Source: Deltaproteobacteria bacterium (GTDB lineage: Bacteria; Desulfobacterota; Syntrophobacteria; BM002). From it: 55,962 bases of DNA. Each line of letters begins with the position of its first letter. Position 1 is the first letter of the stretch. The stretch is taken from positions 2,752,082-2,808,043 of the forward strand of contig CP070689.1 in the NCBI GenBank assembly GCA_020353155.1. The letters are read 5' to 3'. The notes beneath the pieces are model-generated. The model searched no databases, was not told the origin of the DNA, and saw only the letters and a list, made by a program, of their open reading frames with translations. A program made the translations under genes and the position numbers. Positions 17,729-26,988 of the stretch are shown one piece after another.

Positions 17729-18808
17729 ATGCGGGTCATTAGCCGCTACATCAGCCTGGAACTTACCAAGATAATCGCAATCTGTTTGGGAGCGTTCGTC
17801 GCCATATACCTGGTTATCGACTTCTTTGAACGGATAGATGATTTCCTAGAAGCCAAGCTACCCTTAACTCTGGCACTGCATTTCTTCATGCTGAAGCTCC
17901 CGCTTGTCGTGCAGCAAGGCATACCTATGGGCGTTTTGATGGGTACCCTTATTACCCTAGGTTTGATGGCCAGAAGCAACGAACTCATGGTTTTGAAGGC
18001 CAGCGGAATCAGCCCCGTTCATGTTGTCGGACCAATAGTTGCTCTCGCTCTGCTAGCGAGCATGTTAGACTTTGCTTTTTCAGAATATTTGGTTCCTCTA
18101 ACCAGCACCCGGGCAAATTACATCTGGAATGTTCAAGTAATGGATCGTCCACTGCCAACAAGTTTCTCGGAGGAGAAAGTCTGGTACAAGAGCGGTCCAG
18201 TCATCTACAATATTCGTGTCCTGAACACTAAACGTGGTCTGCTCGAGGGAGTTACGATACACATGTTCGACGGCAACTTCCGATTGACCAGGAGGCTAGA
18301 TGCAAGGAGGGGCGAGTGGGATGGGAAGTCCTGGGTATTCTCGGACGGCATTTTCATCCACCGCAAAGCTGATGGCAATTTCACCACTGAGAATTTTCAA
18401 AGGAGACGGCTTGATTTAGATGAACGTCCCCAGGACTTCCAACACCTTGAAAAGGCCTCTGAAGAGATGACTCTTGCCGAACTTGCCCGTTATGTTGCCG
18501 AGATAGAAAGTGAGGGCTATGACTCTACCCGTTATCGGGTGGACTTCCATGCGAAAATCGCTTTCCCTTTCACCTCCCTAATTATGGCGCTTTTGGGAAT
18601 TGCCGTTGCCCTCTATCAAGGGAAAAAAGGTGGGATCGCAGTGGGAGTTGCCGCTAGTGTTGCGCTGGCCTTTATCTATTTTCTCATGTTTCAGTTCATG
18701 CTGTCCATCGGTTACACAGGAAACTTGCAACCCCTGCTGGTCGCCTGGACGCCCAATATCTTATTCGGCATTGCGAGCATATATATATTTTCCCAGGCTA
18801 TGCATTAA
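17729..18808 (+). CDS. lptG: LptF/LptG family lipopolysaccharide export permease
   Basis: 359 aa. The family forms a heterodimer with a partner permease and LptB2, extracting LPS from the inner membrane for delivery to LptC/A/D. N-terminal TM1 (ISRYISLELTKIIAICLGAFVAIYLVIDFFERIDDF) carries the family signature; TM2-3 at about 55-125 include PMGVLMGTLITLGLMARSNELMVLKASGIS. A periplasmic beta-jellyroll follows (about 130-265), then three TM segments at the C-terminus (270-355). Order and signature fit LptG better than LptF, but no LptF gene is adjacent. The organism must be Gram-negative with an LPS-type outer membrane if this is functional. Confidence 0.88.
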   Translation: MRVISRYISLELTKIIAICLGAFVAIYLVIDFFERIDDFLEAKLPLTLALHFFMLKLPLVVQQGIPMGVLMGTLITLGLMARSNELMVLKASGISPVHVVGPIVALALLASMLDFAFSEYLVPLTSTRANYIWNVQVMDRPLPTSFSEEKVWYKSGPVIYNIRVLNTKRGLLEGVTIHMFDGNFRLTRRLDARRGEWDGKSWVFSDGIFIHRKADGNFTTENFQRRRLDLDERPQDFQHLEKASEEMTLAELARYVAEIESEGYDSTRYRVDFHAKIAFPFTSLIMALLGIAVALYQGKKGGIAVGVAASVALAFIYFLMFQFMLSIGYTGNLQPLLVAWTPNILFGIASIYIFSQAMH

Positions 18809-18865
18809 GAGGCATAGAGCATGGGGCTTGGAGTAGCTTCCAGCGGATAGCCAAAAGGTCCTGAG

Positions 18866-19351
18866 ATGAGATACGTAAGTCTTACTGGACTAATTTGTGC
18901 CTTGCTCGTTCTCAGTTGTTCCAGTCACGAAATTTCCACTCGTCAGCACGATAAGATAAAGACAATTGAGAGCTGGCATGTTTGTCTGACCGGTGAAATG
19001 GAAGAGTTCGAAAAGGCTCTTGATAGTGAAGAAGTGGGTAAGACAAAATCGAGAAAATCTGTAATATTAAAGTGCGATGTTCAATTACTCGACTCGATAG
19101 ATTTTCATCTTGCAAATAAACACGATATTAAAATAGTAAAAAAGCCAAATTTTACTTCAGGTTTTATCCGTCTCGACGCGGTATGCCGATGGGGACAATA
19201 CGTAAGTGTCGATATTAGCATTTATGATCCCGAACAAAATTTCTTGGCAAAAGTCGAGATTAAAAACGGAGAGGATATTTTTGTTAAGAATGAAGAAGAA
19301 TTTGCTGAATATTGTGCTGATATAATTGCCGGAACTATATTAGGCCAATAA
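18866..19351 (+). CDS. Small lipoprotein, unknown
   Basis: 161 aa. The N-terminus MRYVSLTGLICALLVLSCSSHE is a signal peptide ending in a lipobox (LVLS-C18), so the mature protein should be lipid-anchored. The rest has two further Cys residues and a K/I/D-rich composition, more A+T-rich than its neighbours, which may indicate recent acquisition. No domain is recognised. It follows the permease by 57 bp and may share its transcript. Positions 18820-18860 contain only a short spacer. Confidence 0.72.
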   Translation: MRYVSLTGLICALLVLSCSSHEISTRQHDKIKTIESWHVCLTGEMEEFEKALDSEEVGKTKSRKSVILKCDVQLLDSIDFHLANKHDIKIVKKPNFTSGFIRLDAVCRWGQYVSVDISIYDPEQNFLAKVEIKNGEDIFVKNEEEFAEYCADIIAGTILGQ

Positions 19352-19379
19352 AGAAAGGAATAAACGAGACCACCTTCTC

Positions 19380-19745
19380 TTAGGGGGCACCGCTCGCCTC
19401 TAGAGCCATTTGAATCTTCTTTTTTAATTCAGTCAGATCAAAAGATTTCACCACATAAAAATCGGCGGCAATGGATTTCATGTCCTCTTTAAAGGTGTCG
19501 TAAGCAGTAGAGAGTATAACTGGCAGATCATAGAATTTGTTGCGGATATCCTGTAATAAATCCAAACCGTTGTAGTCCACCATCTTAATATCCAGAACAA
19601 CCAGATCAGGATTTTCCTGTTCAATGCGTTCCAGTAATTGATGCCCCCCTTCTGCGGTTATGACGTCGTACCCCTCTTCTTTAAGCTCCTCAGAGTAAAG
19701 CAATCTAATGTGCTCTTCATCGTCAACAACTAGTATTTTGGCCAT
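19380..19745 (-). CDS. Single-domain response regulator
   Basis: 121 aa, a bare receiver domain: acidic pair DDE (8-10), phospho-acceptor D52 (VVLDIKM), T80 and K100. The usual KP after strand 5 is KS here. Without an output domain it should act by protein-protein contact, as in CheY-like or phosphorelay proteins. It follows the glycosyltransferase gene on the same strand (53-bp spacer). Confidence 0.9.
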   Translation of the reverse strand: MAKILVVDDEEHIRLLYSEELKEEGYDVITAEGGHQLLERIEQENPDLVVLDIKMVDYNGLDLLQDIRNKFYDLPVILSTAYDTFKEDMKSIAADFYVVKSFDLTELKKKIQMALEASGAP

Positions 19746-19798
19746 AATTTAATCCTCCAAACTGCTTGAGCGGTTCCTGAATCGAGCAGTCAAACGAC

Positions 19799-21040
19799 TT
19801 ATTGAGCGTTTAGCCACTGGCTGAGCAGATAAGGCTTCGCCTCCTCGAATATCATACATTCGTTTTCAATGTACTCCTCTGCTTGCTGGATGGACATTCT
19901 TTCCGTTTTTTTGATCAACGATAACGTCTTACCAACAAATAGAGGCAATAATGATTCTAGCAGAGCTTCACGGTCCACCACCTCATCCTTGTAGGCGACC
20001 GAGCAGCTGTAAAGTAGGCGGGCCCAGATTTCCGAAGGAAAGCTAAAATGCGCCTGAGGAAGCTCCTTGATTTCGCCCAGTTTATTATTGATGTTGTTTG
20101 GCAAAAAGGTTTCCCATAAATCTCGGTACTGGGTAAAACCCTGAACAAAAGCTTGGTGCAGCTCATCCTGCGAGATCTCAATGGGTGCAGGCGTTTCTAC
20201 CTCACCCATGCCAAAACCGTATATTGCCGTGGGCTTACTCCATTTCACTCTTTCCCAGACATCCTGAAAACGGATCATAAGATCAAGCACAGTGCCCACC
20301 ACTTGTGTGAATGTCGGGTCAGAGACAACGCCATTTCCGTTGTGCTGGAAAACTCTTGGTTTACCTACAAAAGCCTGACAGATTGGTACACCTTGGCAAA
20401 TGGCCAGGGTGGTCATCCAGACATCTACACCGAATTGCGCTACTCTATCATTCCAACTTGGATGGTTGAGATAAGTCTCAGCTATCTCTGCAGCAAAGGC
20501 AAAATCGCCGCCAATGGGCTGGCGAACGCGGCGACCATAGAGCGCTCGTGTCAGTGGATAAACTATTCCGTTTGCCACCGCATCATCGTACTTGTGTCTC
20601 ACGTACAATGGGGCGACAAAACCAAACCCGGCAAAAATGGGTTCCCCCAGATTCTTGATCCACATGGGGGTAACACTCTCCACTCCCGCGTCCAACACTA
20701 TCACCGCTTGCGCTTGTAGTTCAACTGCCTTGGCTGTGAGGTTTCTCAGGTTATAGCCTCGACCGACCATTCCAGGAGGGGTTGATAAGTATATTTTGGG
20801 CATCGCGCTAGCAGTTTGCAGAAATGCTTCTTTGGTTCCATCCTCTGAGTGGTTATCACAGTTGATGATCACGGAGTTCTTCTCTCCAAAATGATCTATA
20901 AGACCTCTCGCAGCTTGCTCCGTTGGCAGACCGATGTTCCCTGCGTTATTGTGAGAGGTTAAGCCGACAACCAAGTCAGCCCGTTGCACGCTCCCCGGAT
21001 TTTCCTCGTATGCTAGCATATTTGTCTCTTCCCCAGCCAC
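19799..21040 (-). CDS. Family-2-like glycosyltransferase
   Basis: 413 aa from a GTG at 21040; an ATG at 21019 is an alternative and both have purine-rich leaders. The N-terminal GT-A fold is visible: ADLVVGLTSHNNAGNI, VIINCDNHSEDGTKEAF, RGYNLRNLTAKAVELQAQAVIVLDAGVESVTPMW, with DAG in the place of the metal-binding DxD, and GGDFAFAAE as an acceptor-side motif. The overall pattern resembles glucosyl-3-phosphoglycerate synthase-type (GT81-like) enzymes, but I cannot assign donor or acceptor. The C-terminal 130 residues are helical. A lone receiver follows it. Confidence 0.75.
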   Translation of the reverse strand: MAGEETNMLAYEENPGSVQRADLVVGLTSHNNAGNIGLPTEQAARGLIDHFGEKNSVIINCDNHSEDGTKEAFLQTASAMPKIYLSTPPGMVGRGYNLRNLTAKAVELQAQAVIVLDAGVESVTPMWIKNLGEPIFAGFGFVAPLYVRHKYDDAVANGIVYPLTRALYGRRVRQPIGGDFAFAAEIAETYLNHPSWNDRVAQFGVDVWMTTLAICQGVPICQAFVGKPRVFQHNGNGVVSDPTFTQVVGTVLDLMIRFQDVWERVKWSKPTAIYGFGMGEVETPAPIEISQDELHQAFVQGFTQYRDLWETFLPNNINNKLGEIKELPQAHFSFPSEIWARLLYSCSVAYKDEVVDREALLESLLPLFVGKTLSLIKKTERMSIQQAEEYIENECMIFEEAKPYLLSQWLNAQ

Positions 21041-21209
21041 CGCACCTACCTTAAAAACATAGTAATTACAGATTATTGCCTTGACCTTGCCTTATTACAC
21101 CATCAGGCATAAAAAGTAAACTGTTTTTCCCTTTGGTTTGACCACGAAGCCTCTAAAATAAATTCAGCCCAGTCAAGAAAAATCATTTCACCAATCGCTG
21201 GCCCCGTCA

Positions 21210-21383
21210 TCACTCTTCCCACTCCCCACACAACCACTCAATGTTTCTCAGGAGTTCAGCATATTCTTCCGGGTTCTCCCGGCAAATCTTCAACAAGTCC
21301 CTGCATTCCTCCTGGAGTCTATCGAAGTCCTCAATCAATTTCGCTGCCCGTTCTGTCATTTGATCTTTGTAGTCCTTTTCCAC
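21210..21383 (-). CDS. Small acidic helical protein (57 aa)
   Basis: A GTG at 21383 preceded by GGGGGTGA at good spacing opens a 57-codon frame: MEKDYKDQMTERAAKLIEDF, then an almost entirely helical Glu/Leu-rich body ending IEWLCGEWEE. An internal ATG at 21359 is the alternative start (49 aa). No family recognised. The strong ribosome-binding site and well-formed codon usage support a real gene. 21041-21209 holds nothing else that I can see. Confidence 0.6.
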   Translation of the reverse strand: MEKDYKDQMTERAAKLIEDFDRLQEECRDLLKICRENPEEYAELLRNIEWLCGEWEE

Positions 21384-21447
21384 CTATCTCACCCCCTTTC
21401 TTTAAAGATATACTGCCAGTTCCTCAATTACTAGTTCTTTCAATTTT

Positions 21448-21498
21448 CGTGGTCGCAGTCACGCCAAGGCGTGAATTCATGAAATATCCGGGCTAGGC
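21448..21498 (+). repeat. REP-like element, solo copy
   Basis: Contains GTGGTCGCAG followed by GTCACGCC and then ATTCATGAAATATCCGGGCTAGGC. Both blocks also occur at the right end of the 45243-45435 element, and the GTCACGCC plus ATTCATGAAATATCC blocks occur in inverted order at 26791-26826. Confidence 0.65.
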
Positions 21499-21825
21499 AC
21501 GTTTCTTGCCAGAAATATCCTCAGAAGCGCTCAGATCTGCCAAAAAAAGCAAAAAGATTCCAATTAGTTGTATAAGTTTGTCCAATATTGGTTCTTTGCT
21601 ACCCATATGGGAGTAATTGGAGGATGGCTTGATGATACCTTCGCCTACCCCAAAAGACATGACCGTTATGATTTTCGTGGCTCTTGCTTGGTGGTTATTG
21701 TTGGTGGGGATGGTTTTCTGAAACGACGCGCCGGCTCCGCTTTTTTGGCATTGGCTTTGCATTGATATAGCGGTGGGGTGAGCATGCAGCTCACTTCAAC
21801 GTAACTCTTTTTCTCCTTATCCTTG

Positions 21826-21859
21826 CCCCAACCAGCTTTCGGCTCGGTTGGGGTTTTTT
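21826..21859 (+). terminator. Strong rho-independent terminator without an assigned gene
   Basis: CCCCAACC (21826-21833) pairs with GGTTGGGG (21846-21853); the inner AGC/GCT extends the stem, and TTTTTT follows. The T-tract is only on the plus strand. A smaller hairpin GTGAGC/GCTCAC (21778-21794) lies upstream. No convincing plus-strand gene precedes it, so a small RNA ending here is possible. Confidence 0.75.
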
Positions 21860-21952
21860 CTTGCCATTTAGCCTTTTATCTTAGTAATCTGAAATCACTT
21901 CTAGACATTCTTAAAAAGTACGAGAAAAATCCACCGGCAAATAAAGAAAGAG

Positions 21953-22135
21953 GTGGAAAACAACAAGAAAAAAACAGTCCAATTTGAATACCCCAAGAAA
22001 TGCCCCGCCGGACACAAGCACCTTTCTTGGGGACCTGGGGAAGAACGGGTTTACTGCTGGGACTGCAATAGATACTACCCTCTCAGGGCGTGCTTTCGAC
22101 CACAAGAAATCAGTTCTTCTGAATCAGAGGACTAA
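21953..22135 (+). CDS. Small zinc-ribbon-like protein (60 aa)
   Basis: Starts at a GTG with AAAGAAAGAG upstream. The centre has CPAGHKH ... YCWDCNRYY, a C-x4-H-x-H / C-x2-C arrangement that fits one zinc site; the N-terminus is Lys-rich and the C-terminus acidic (SSSESED). No named family recognised. It stands alone between a terminator (21826-21859) and the pdxS promoter. Confidence 0.65.
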   Translation: MENNKKKTVQFEYPKKCPAGHKHLSWGPGEERVYCWDCNRYYPLRACFRPQEISSSESED

Positions 22136-22265
22136 CTCGCTTGGCTAGCAAGACGATAAAGTTTGTCCTCTTTGTGAAAGTAAACTGCCGAAACCACCGC
22201 ACCGCCGAAACCAATCAATATGTTGTGTCAGATCTCATCTCAGCGGAGTGTGAATTAAGGGATGG

Positions 22266-22294
22266 TTGACAATTAGTCCGCATTAAGATACGCA
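22266..22294 (+). promoter_or_regulatory. Probable pdxST promoter
   Basis: TTGACA (22266-22271), 17-bp spacer, then TACGCA (22289-22294), a poor -10. It would give a leader of about 35 nt before the AGGAGG ribosome-binding site of pdxS. Moderate to low confidence because of the -10. Confidence 0.4.
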
Positions 22295-22336
22295 ATTTTG
22301 TTATTAGTCCACATTTTTAATTAGGAGGCGTTTAAA

Positions 22337-23257
22337 ATGGCCAAGGAAGATAGTGCGACAAGAGGTAGTGGAAATAGTGAAAAAGCAACAGCCACCGTGA
22401 AGCGGGGGTTGGCACAAATGCTCAAGGGCGGCGTAATTATGGATGTTGTAAATCCTGAGCAGGCTGTGATAGCTGAACAAGCCGGCGCTGTTGCAGTCAT
22501 GGCCCTTGAGCGGGTTCCAGCGGACATTCGTGCTACGGGAGGGGTGGCCCGGATGGCGGATCCGGAATTGATCCAAAAAATTATGGAGGCTGTTTCCATA
22601 CCGGTAATGGCCAAATGCAGAATAGGCCACTTTGTTGAGGCTCAGATTCTCGAAGCCTTGGGTGTGGACTATATCGATGAGAGTGAGGTCTTGACCCCTG
22701 CCGATGAAATGCATCACATATATAAGCACGATTTCAGAGTCCCATTCGTGTGTGGCTGCCGCAATCTGGGCGAAGCCCTCCGTCGCATTGGCGAGGGCGC
22801 AGCAATGATCCGCACTAAAGGAGAGGCCGGCACTGGCGACGTGGTGGAAGCTGTTCGTCATGCAAGAGCCGTTTTCGGTGAAATTAACCGCCTACAACTT
22901 ATTCGTGATGATGAGTTGATGAAGTACACGAAAGAAATCGGTGCCCCTTTTGAGTTAGTCAAAGAAACCAAGGAGCTCAAAAGGTTGCCGGTGGTAAATT
23001 TTGCAGCAGGCGGCATTGCAACGCCGGCTGATGCAGCGATGATGATGCAGCTTGGCATGGATGGTGTTTTCGTCGGTTCGGGCATTTTCAAAAGTGATAA
23101 TCCGGAATTGAGAGCTAAAGCCATTGTCGCAGCCACCACCCATTACCAGAACCCAGAGATTCTCGCCGAGGTTAGTCGGAATCTTGGTGAGCCCATGTTG
23201 GGTATTGAGGCAAGTAGTTTGCCTGAAAGTGCACAGCTCGCAAAGCGCGGATGGTAA
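22337..23257 (+). CDS. pdxS: Pyridoxal 5'-phosphate synthase lyase subunit PdxS
   Basis: 306 aa. PdxS is the (beta/alpha)8 synthase that makes PLP from ribulose/ribose 5-phosphate, glyceraldehyde 3-phosphate and ammonia. Motifs: [87 protein letters not shown], and [34 protein letters not shown]. An N-terminal extension of about 20 residues ([11 protein letters not shown]) is present. The AGGAGG Shine-Dalgarno is good. It forms an operon with pdxT 63 bp downstream. Confidence 0.98.
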   Translation: MAKEDSATRGSGNSEKATATVKRGLAQMLKGGVIMDVVNPEQAVIAEQAGAVAVMALERVPADIRATGGVARMADPELIQKIMEAVSIPVMAKCRIGHFVEAQILEALGVDYIDESEVLTPADEMHHIYKHDFRVPFVCGCRNLGEALRRIGEGAAMIRTKGEAGTGDVVEAVRHARAVFGEINRLQLIRDDELMKYTKEIGAPFELVKETKELKRLPVVNFAAGGIATPADAAMMMQLGMDGVFVGSGIFKSDNPELRAKAIVAATTHYQNPEILAEVSRNLGEPMLGIEASSLPESAQLAKRGW

Positions 23258-23320
23258 GCAAGATCTGGCATGGTCACTGGGAGTAATAGATGGCGATGAG
23301 ATTAGCCCGAGAGTGGGAGC

Positions 23321-23902
23321 ATGAAGATAGGCTTACTTGCGTTGCAAGGTGATTACAGAGAACATCTTCAGGTCTTGCAAACCTTGGGGGTGGAAACCGC
23401 TGAGGTGCGGCTTTCAAAAGACTTGGAGGGTATAGCTGGCTTGATTATTCCCGGTGGAGAAAGCACCACCATAGGGAAGTTGGCGGCGAGATATCATCTT
23501 ATTGAGCCGTTGCGCGTTTTTGCTAGAGCTAAGCCAGTTTGGGGCACCTGTGCAGGGATGATTTTGTTGGCCAAAGAAATTGGCGGTGAGCAGCCTATCT
23601 TGGGTATCATGGATATAGTGGTGGAGCGCAATGCCTTTGGCCGGCAAGTAGATAGTTTCCAGATAGACCTCGAGGTGCCTATATTACCAGATGGAGACTC
23701 CAAAACCTTCCCGGCGGTCTTCATTCGTGCACCCAGGCTGGTGGGAGTAAAAGGAGATGCGGCGTTGATTGCGCAACTTCCTGATGGTACCGGTGTCGCA
23801 GCTCAGGAAGGCAAATGGCTAGCAACCTCATTTCATCCCGAGCTTACAAAGGACAACCGCTTTCATCGTTATTTCTTGAGCCTCGTTGAGCAGCGCCCGT
23901 AA
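23321..23902 (+). CDS. pdxT: Pyridoxal 5'-phosphate synthase glutaminase subunit PdxT
   Basis: 193 aa. Class I glutaminase that releases ammonia into PdxS. GLLALQGDYREH, the GGEST motif (IIPGGESTTIGKL, 46-58), the nucleophile elbow GTCAGMILL (C78 region) and the catalytic HPELT (about 171-175) are visible. Co-transcribed with pdxS; together they give the DXP-independent PLP route. Confidence 0.98.
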   Translation: MKIGLLALQGDYREHLQVLQTLGVETAEVRLSKDLEGIAGLIIPGGESTTIGKLAARYHLIEPLRVFARAKPVWGTCAGMILLAKEIGGEQPILGIMDIVVERNAFGRQVDSFQIDLEVPILPDGDSKTFPAVFIRAPRLVGVKGDAALIAQLPDGTGVAAQEGKWLATSFHPELTKDNRFHRYFLSLVEQRP

Positions 23903-24034
23903 AAGCCGCCGCTATTACTAAAGATCCATTCCCGGTTTGTCCCCACTCCTTAAATATTGGCAAGGTATGGTCAGACAGTGGGGTTGTGCCAAAAGTATGC
24001 TTTCCCCCCAAACTTGCTATAGGAGGCCGTAAAG

Positions 24035-24415
24035 GTGCAAGAAATGACTAGCGAAGAAAGAGAAAAGATTGGAGCCGAGCTAGAGGAACAGCACGGCGAA
24101 GCCATCAGGGTTTGGAGCAGAGAGCTTTACGAAAAAGAGGGTGCCACCATCGGCATAGCCCTTACCTATCTTGATTGTGGCTGCGTTTTGTTACGCGGTT
24201 TCGATAAAAGTGGTGACACTACTGGTGACCCTGGGATTATCGAGAGTGCCTCTTCCTGCAATGTTGATCATGTCAAGACCTTAGAGCAAGCCTTTCATGC
24301 TGGAGCTTACAGCACCATTCTTTGGAAGGACACTCCGGAAGAATTCGACCGCAAATACGGTAACGAAGAGAGGATAAATATTGCCAGCAAACTATTTCCC
24401 CCGCGAGAAGAATAA
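24035..24415 (+). CDS. Hypothetical protein (126 aa)
   Basis: A GTG at 24035 with AGGAGG (24021-24026) at 8-nt spacing is preferred over the ATG at 24044. The protein has an acidic helical N-terminus (EEREKIGAELEEQHGEAIRVWSRELYEKEG), then a strand-rich part IGIALTYLDCGCVLLRGFD with a CGC motif, and ends EDERINIASKLFPP-like. I recognise no family. It is followed by another unknown gene 39 bp on, in the same direction. Confidence 0.75.
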   Translation: MQEMTSEEREKIGAELEEQHGEAIRVWSRELYEKEGATIGIALTYLDCGCVLLRGFDKSGDTTGDPGIIESASSCNVDHVKTLEQAFHAGAYSTILWKDTPEEFDRKYGNEERINIASKLFPPREE

Positions 24416-24454
24416 AAAGTTTACTGTATTCACGGTTTTTTCTGGAGGAGAGTT

Positions 24455-25252
24455 TTGACTACCCAGTCCGTTGGCCCTCATCTTTGCCAGCCAGACAAGC
24501 AAAAGTCATGTGCCTGGTGTTGTGGCCTGTATAATAACCACGTTACTAGCAGAGCCGGACTGGCCCGCCAACTCAGAGCCAGGACGGAGGAGTTTGCCAG
24601 AACCAGGAGGACGGTGGAAGGGATCCTCAACTTTTCCGAGAGGAACAAAGAAAAATCCCAGCTTCTCGATCCTGAGTTCTATTCTTGTGAGTTCGTCGGC
24701 TTTTTGAATGAAGAAGAAACCAGGGTCGGCTGCATGCTTCACCCACTCGCCCGCGGCAATGGCGGCACAGACTGGCGCGGCCTCTCTTTTCACGGAGCTA
24801 TGGCGTGCCAGGGCTTCTTCTGTCGCTCTTACCGGGAGCTGAGCACAAGCCAAAAAGAAATCGTCCTGTCCACAGTGAACGACTGGTTTCTTTTTGGCTT
24901 GGTCATCAGCGACGCAGACTTTATTTACAGTTTCTTTCGGCTGGTAGCGGAAAACCTTATCGATCCTGCTACACTTTTAATGCCTGCCTCTGCAAAATTG
25001 GTGCATGAATTCTTTCATTGGAAAATAGATTGGCCCTTTGGGAACAGCGGCTCCAGGCCAACATACATCGACTCCCGGGCAGTGCTGGGGACAAAAGGGG
25101 ATATTTGCAGCCAGGAATCTGAAAAACAAGTTCTCGCCCCCTTGGATCAAATCTTTGTGAGTCTATCCTCCAAGTTTTCCTCTCCCTCGGAGCGCCAGAG
25201 TGCGGAAGAGAAAGTTAATCACCTATTCTCCCGTCTTTGCAAAGTAGAGTAG
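24455..25252 (+). CDS. Cys-rich conserved hypothetical protein
   Basis: 265 aa, starts at TTG 24455 with TGGAGGAG upstream. Cysteines cluster in an N-terminal CAWCCGLYNNH, a central CEF and CMLHP, and ACQGFFCRSYREL; this spacing suggests a metal or Fe-S site (compare CxxCC motifs), but no named family is recognised. The C-terminal half is helical. Probably co-transcribed with the preceding hypothetical gene. Confidence 0.75.
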   Translation: MTTQSVGPHLCQPDKQKSCAWCCGLYNNHVTSRAGLARQLRARTEEFARTRRTVEGILNFSERNKEKSQLLDPEFYSCEFVGFLNEEETRVGCMLHPLARGNGGTDWRGLSFHGAMACQGFFCRSYRELSTSQKEIVLSTVNDWFLFGLVISDADFIYSFFRLVAENLIDPATLLMPASAKLVHEFFHWKIDWPFGNSGSRPTYIDSRAVLGTKGDICSQESEKQVLAPLDQIFVSLSSKFSSPSERQSAEEKVNHLFSRLCKVE

Positions 25253-25381
25253 CAGCAGTAAACAATCTACCGGCACACCTGGAGGGTTTCGAGGCTACAA
25301 AAACCTTGCGAAGCCTGAAATAGTGTTTATTTTCGTTAAGTGTCATTAAGTTGGCTTTCCATTTCTCTGTCGGAGAGCAGT

Positions 25382-25792
25382 ATGAAAAAAAGTGTACTAT
25401 TTGTATGTTATGGTAACGCCTGCAGAAGCATTATGGGCGAAGCCTTGGCTAGGCACCACTGGAAAGACGCACTAGAGGTGGCTTCCGCCGGATTGAGTGC
25501 TTTGGGCTATGTGCCTGAGGAAACCTTAAGTGTTCTCGAGGAAAGAGGGGTTTCCACCCATGGGCTCTATTCCAAAGGACTGGCTGAGGTAGAGCTAGAT
25601 AGTTTTGATCTGATTCTGGATCTCTTGGAATACCCTTTGGAACGGCTTATGCCTCCATCTTTCAAGGGTAAGGTGATTCATTGGCACGTAAGGGATCCCT
25701 TTGCAGAAAGTTTGGATGGTTTCAGAGAGACGAGGGACACCATTGAGTGGCTGGTCACTGAGCAACTCCCCAAGTGGATTGATGGGGAGTGA
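25382..25792 (+). CDS. Low-molecular-weight protein tyrosine phosphatase / arsenate-reductase-like protein
   Basis: 136 aa from the ATG at 25382 (CGGAGAG upstream); an upstream frame to 25340 lacks a ribosome site. The P-loop VCYGNACRSIMGEA (CxGNxCRS; C-x5-R) is at residues 8-20 and the acid DPF loop (VRDPFAES) at about 105-112, as in LMW phosphatases. It is a little short and its C-terminus (LVTEQLPKWI) resembles the ArsC-type subgroup. Either protein phosphotyrosine or arsenate could be the substrate; genome context does not decide. Confidence 0.88.
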   Translation: MKKSVLFVCYGNACRSIMGEALARHHWKDALEVASAGLSALGYVPEETLSVLEERGVSTHGLYSKGLAEVELDSFDLILDLLEYPLERLMPPSFKGKVIHWHVRDPFAESLDGFRETRDTIEWLVTEQLPKWIDGE

Positions 25793-25815
25793 GGCAATAT
25801 TCGCAAAACGGTCTG

Positions 25816-25975
25816 CTCCATTTCACATTTCGCATTTGTCATCTCTCATTTCCCATTGTACATTTGAATATGACAAAATTTTTGAAAATCTATTGCAATG
25901 AAAAATGATAAATGCTTAAGGTGAAACAATAAATGACGCTATGCGCTATGCGCCAGGCGCTATGCTATTAGAAAG
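25816..25975. repeat. Word-repeat spacer upstream of the J-domain gene
   Basis: CATTTCACATTTCGCATTTGTCATCTCTCATTTCCCATTG variants (25816-25860) are followed by GACGCTATGCGCTATGCGCCAGGCGCTATGC (25932-25965), related to the GCGCTATGCGC words at 5596-5616 and 12246-12262. No gene seen. Confidence 0.6.
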
Positions 25976-25977
25976 CC

Positions 25978-26793
25978 ATGAAAGATTATTACGAAGTACT
26001 TGAACTGGAGCGGGATGCTTCTGAGGACCAAATTCGCAAGTCATATCGAAGGTTAGCCTTCAAGTACCACCCGGATCGCAACCCCGGTGATCCTAAAGCA
26101 GAAGAAAACTTCAAGAAGATGGCTGAAGCCTACGGGGTTCTCATAGATCCTGTCAAGCGATCTGAGTACGACCGGTGGCTTAGAACCGGGCCCCAGGAGA
26201 GAGTTGCTGGCGGGGGCTTTCGCTATTCTCAGGAGGAGATCTTTCAGGATCTCTTCAGAGATCCGGAATTCAGCCGAGTTTTCCAGGACCTCTTCAGGGA
26301 GTTCGAAAAAGCCGGCTTCCGCTTCGATCAAAGCTTTTTTGATCAGATCTTTTTTGGTGGCCGAGGAGTGTTTTTTGGTGGCATTTTCGTTTGGGGTCCG
26401 TTTGGTTTTCGCCGAATGAAAATAGGAAAACCTCCACAGCGCCCGAAGGTCGAGCGGCCCGAGACCTCACAAATTCAGCCTTTTGGGTTATTGAGACGGC
26501 TGGGAAAGAAAATTGGTAACTTCCTGCTGGGAAGTCAGAAAGCGCTGCCAGCAGGAAGACAAAAGGTCACCCTTGGACCTCGAGATCTCACTTATAATCT
26601 TACCATTCCTACAGCGGAGGCCGAGCGCGGCACCTGGGTAACAATTGCCATCGATAGGGGACAGGGACAGGAAAAGTTGAAGGTAAGAGTACCACCCGGC
26701 ACTCGATCTGGGACCCGACTGCGCCTAAAAGGGAAAGGAAAAAGACAGGACAATGACAGTGGCGACCTCTACCTCACCGTTAATTTGGACTAG
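25978..26793 (+). CDS. DnaJ/CbpA-like J-domain co-chaperone
   Basis: 271 aa. J-domain at 1-65 with the HPD tripeptide ([38 protein letters not shown]). A Phe/Gly-rich middle (about 100-140, [24 protein letters not shown]) takes the place of the G/F linker; no CxxCxGxG zinc repeats, so it is a type II-like (CbpA) protein. The C-terminus holds only one substrate-binding barrel ([26 protein letters not shown]...RLKGKGKR), shorter than CbpA. Stimulates DnaK ATPase; a specific client is unknown. Confidence 0.88.
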   Translation: MKDYYEVLELERDASEDQIRKSYRRLAFKYHPDRNPGDPKAEENFKKMAEAYGVLIDPVKRSEYDRWLRTGPQERVAGGGFRYSQEEIFQDLFRDPEFSRVFQDLFREFEKAGFRFDQSFFDQIFFGGRGVFFGGIFVWGPFGFRRMKIGKPPQRPKVERPETSQIQPFGLLRRLGKKIGNFLLGSQKALPAGRQKVTLGPRDLTYNLTIPTAEAERGTWVTIAIDRGQGQEKLKVRVPPGTRSGTRLRLKGKGKRQDNDSGDLYLTVNLD

Positions 26794-26826
26794 CTTGGAT
26801 ATTTCATGAATATGGCGTGACTGCAT
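26791..26826 (-). repeat. REP-like element, solo copy (inverted)
   Basis: Reads TAGCTTGGATATTTCATGAATATGGCGTGACTGCAT on the plus strand, the reverse complement of the ATTCATGAAATATCC...GGCTA block at 21448-21498. It begins at the stop codon of the J-domain gene. A GATTTCGGATTTCGGACTGCAGATTGCGGATTT word run follows at 26890-26922; the rest of 26794-26988 holds no gene. Confidence 0.6.
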
Positions 26827-26988
26827 AAAATATGTGGACCAGGGTGGAAAAACAGCAGTTATTTGCTGGTTATAGAACATTCCCCTCCGATTTCGGATTT
26901 CGGACTGCAGATTGCGGATTTATGGATCAACTAAACCCGCCAATAAACCTTGTTAGTTTGACTTAATCTGCCAATCTCTCCGGCAAAC

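Noticed and set aside
21493..21762. Minus-strand frame of 89 codons (or a 37-codon membrane peptide within it)
   Set aside because: No ribosome site, weak composition, and the plus-strand terminator suggests transcription the other way.
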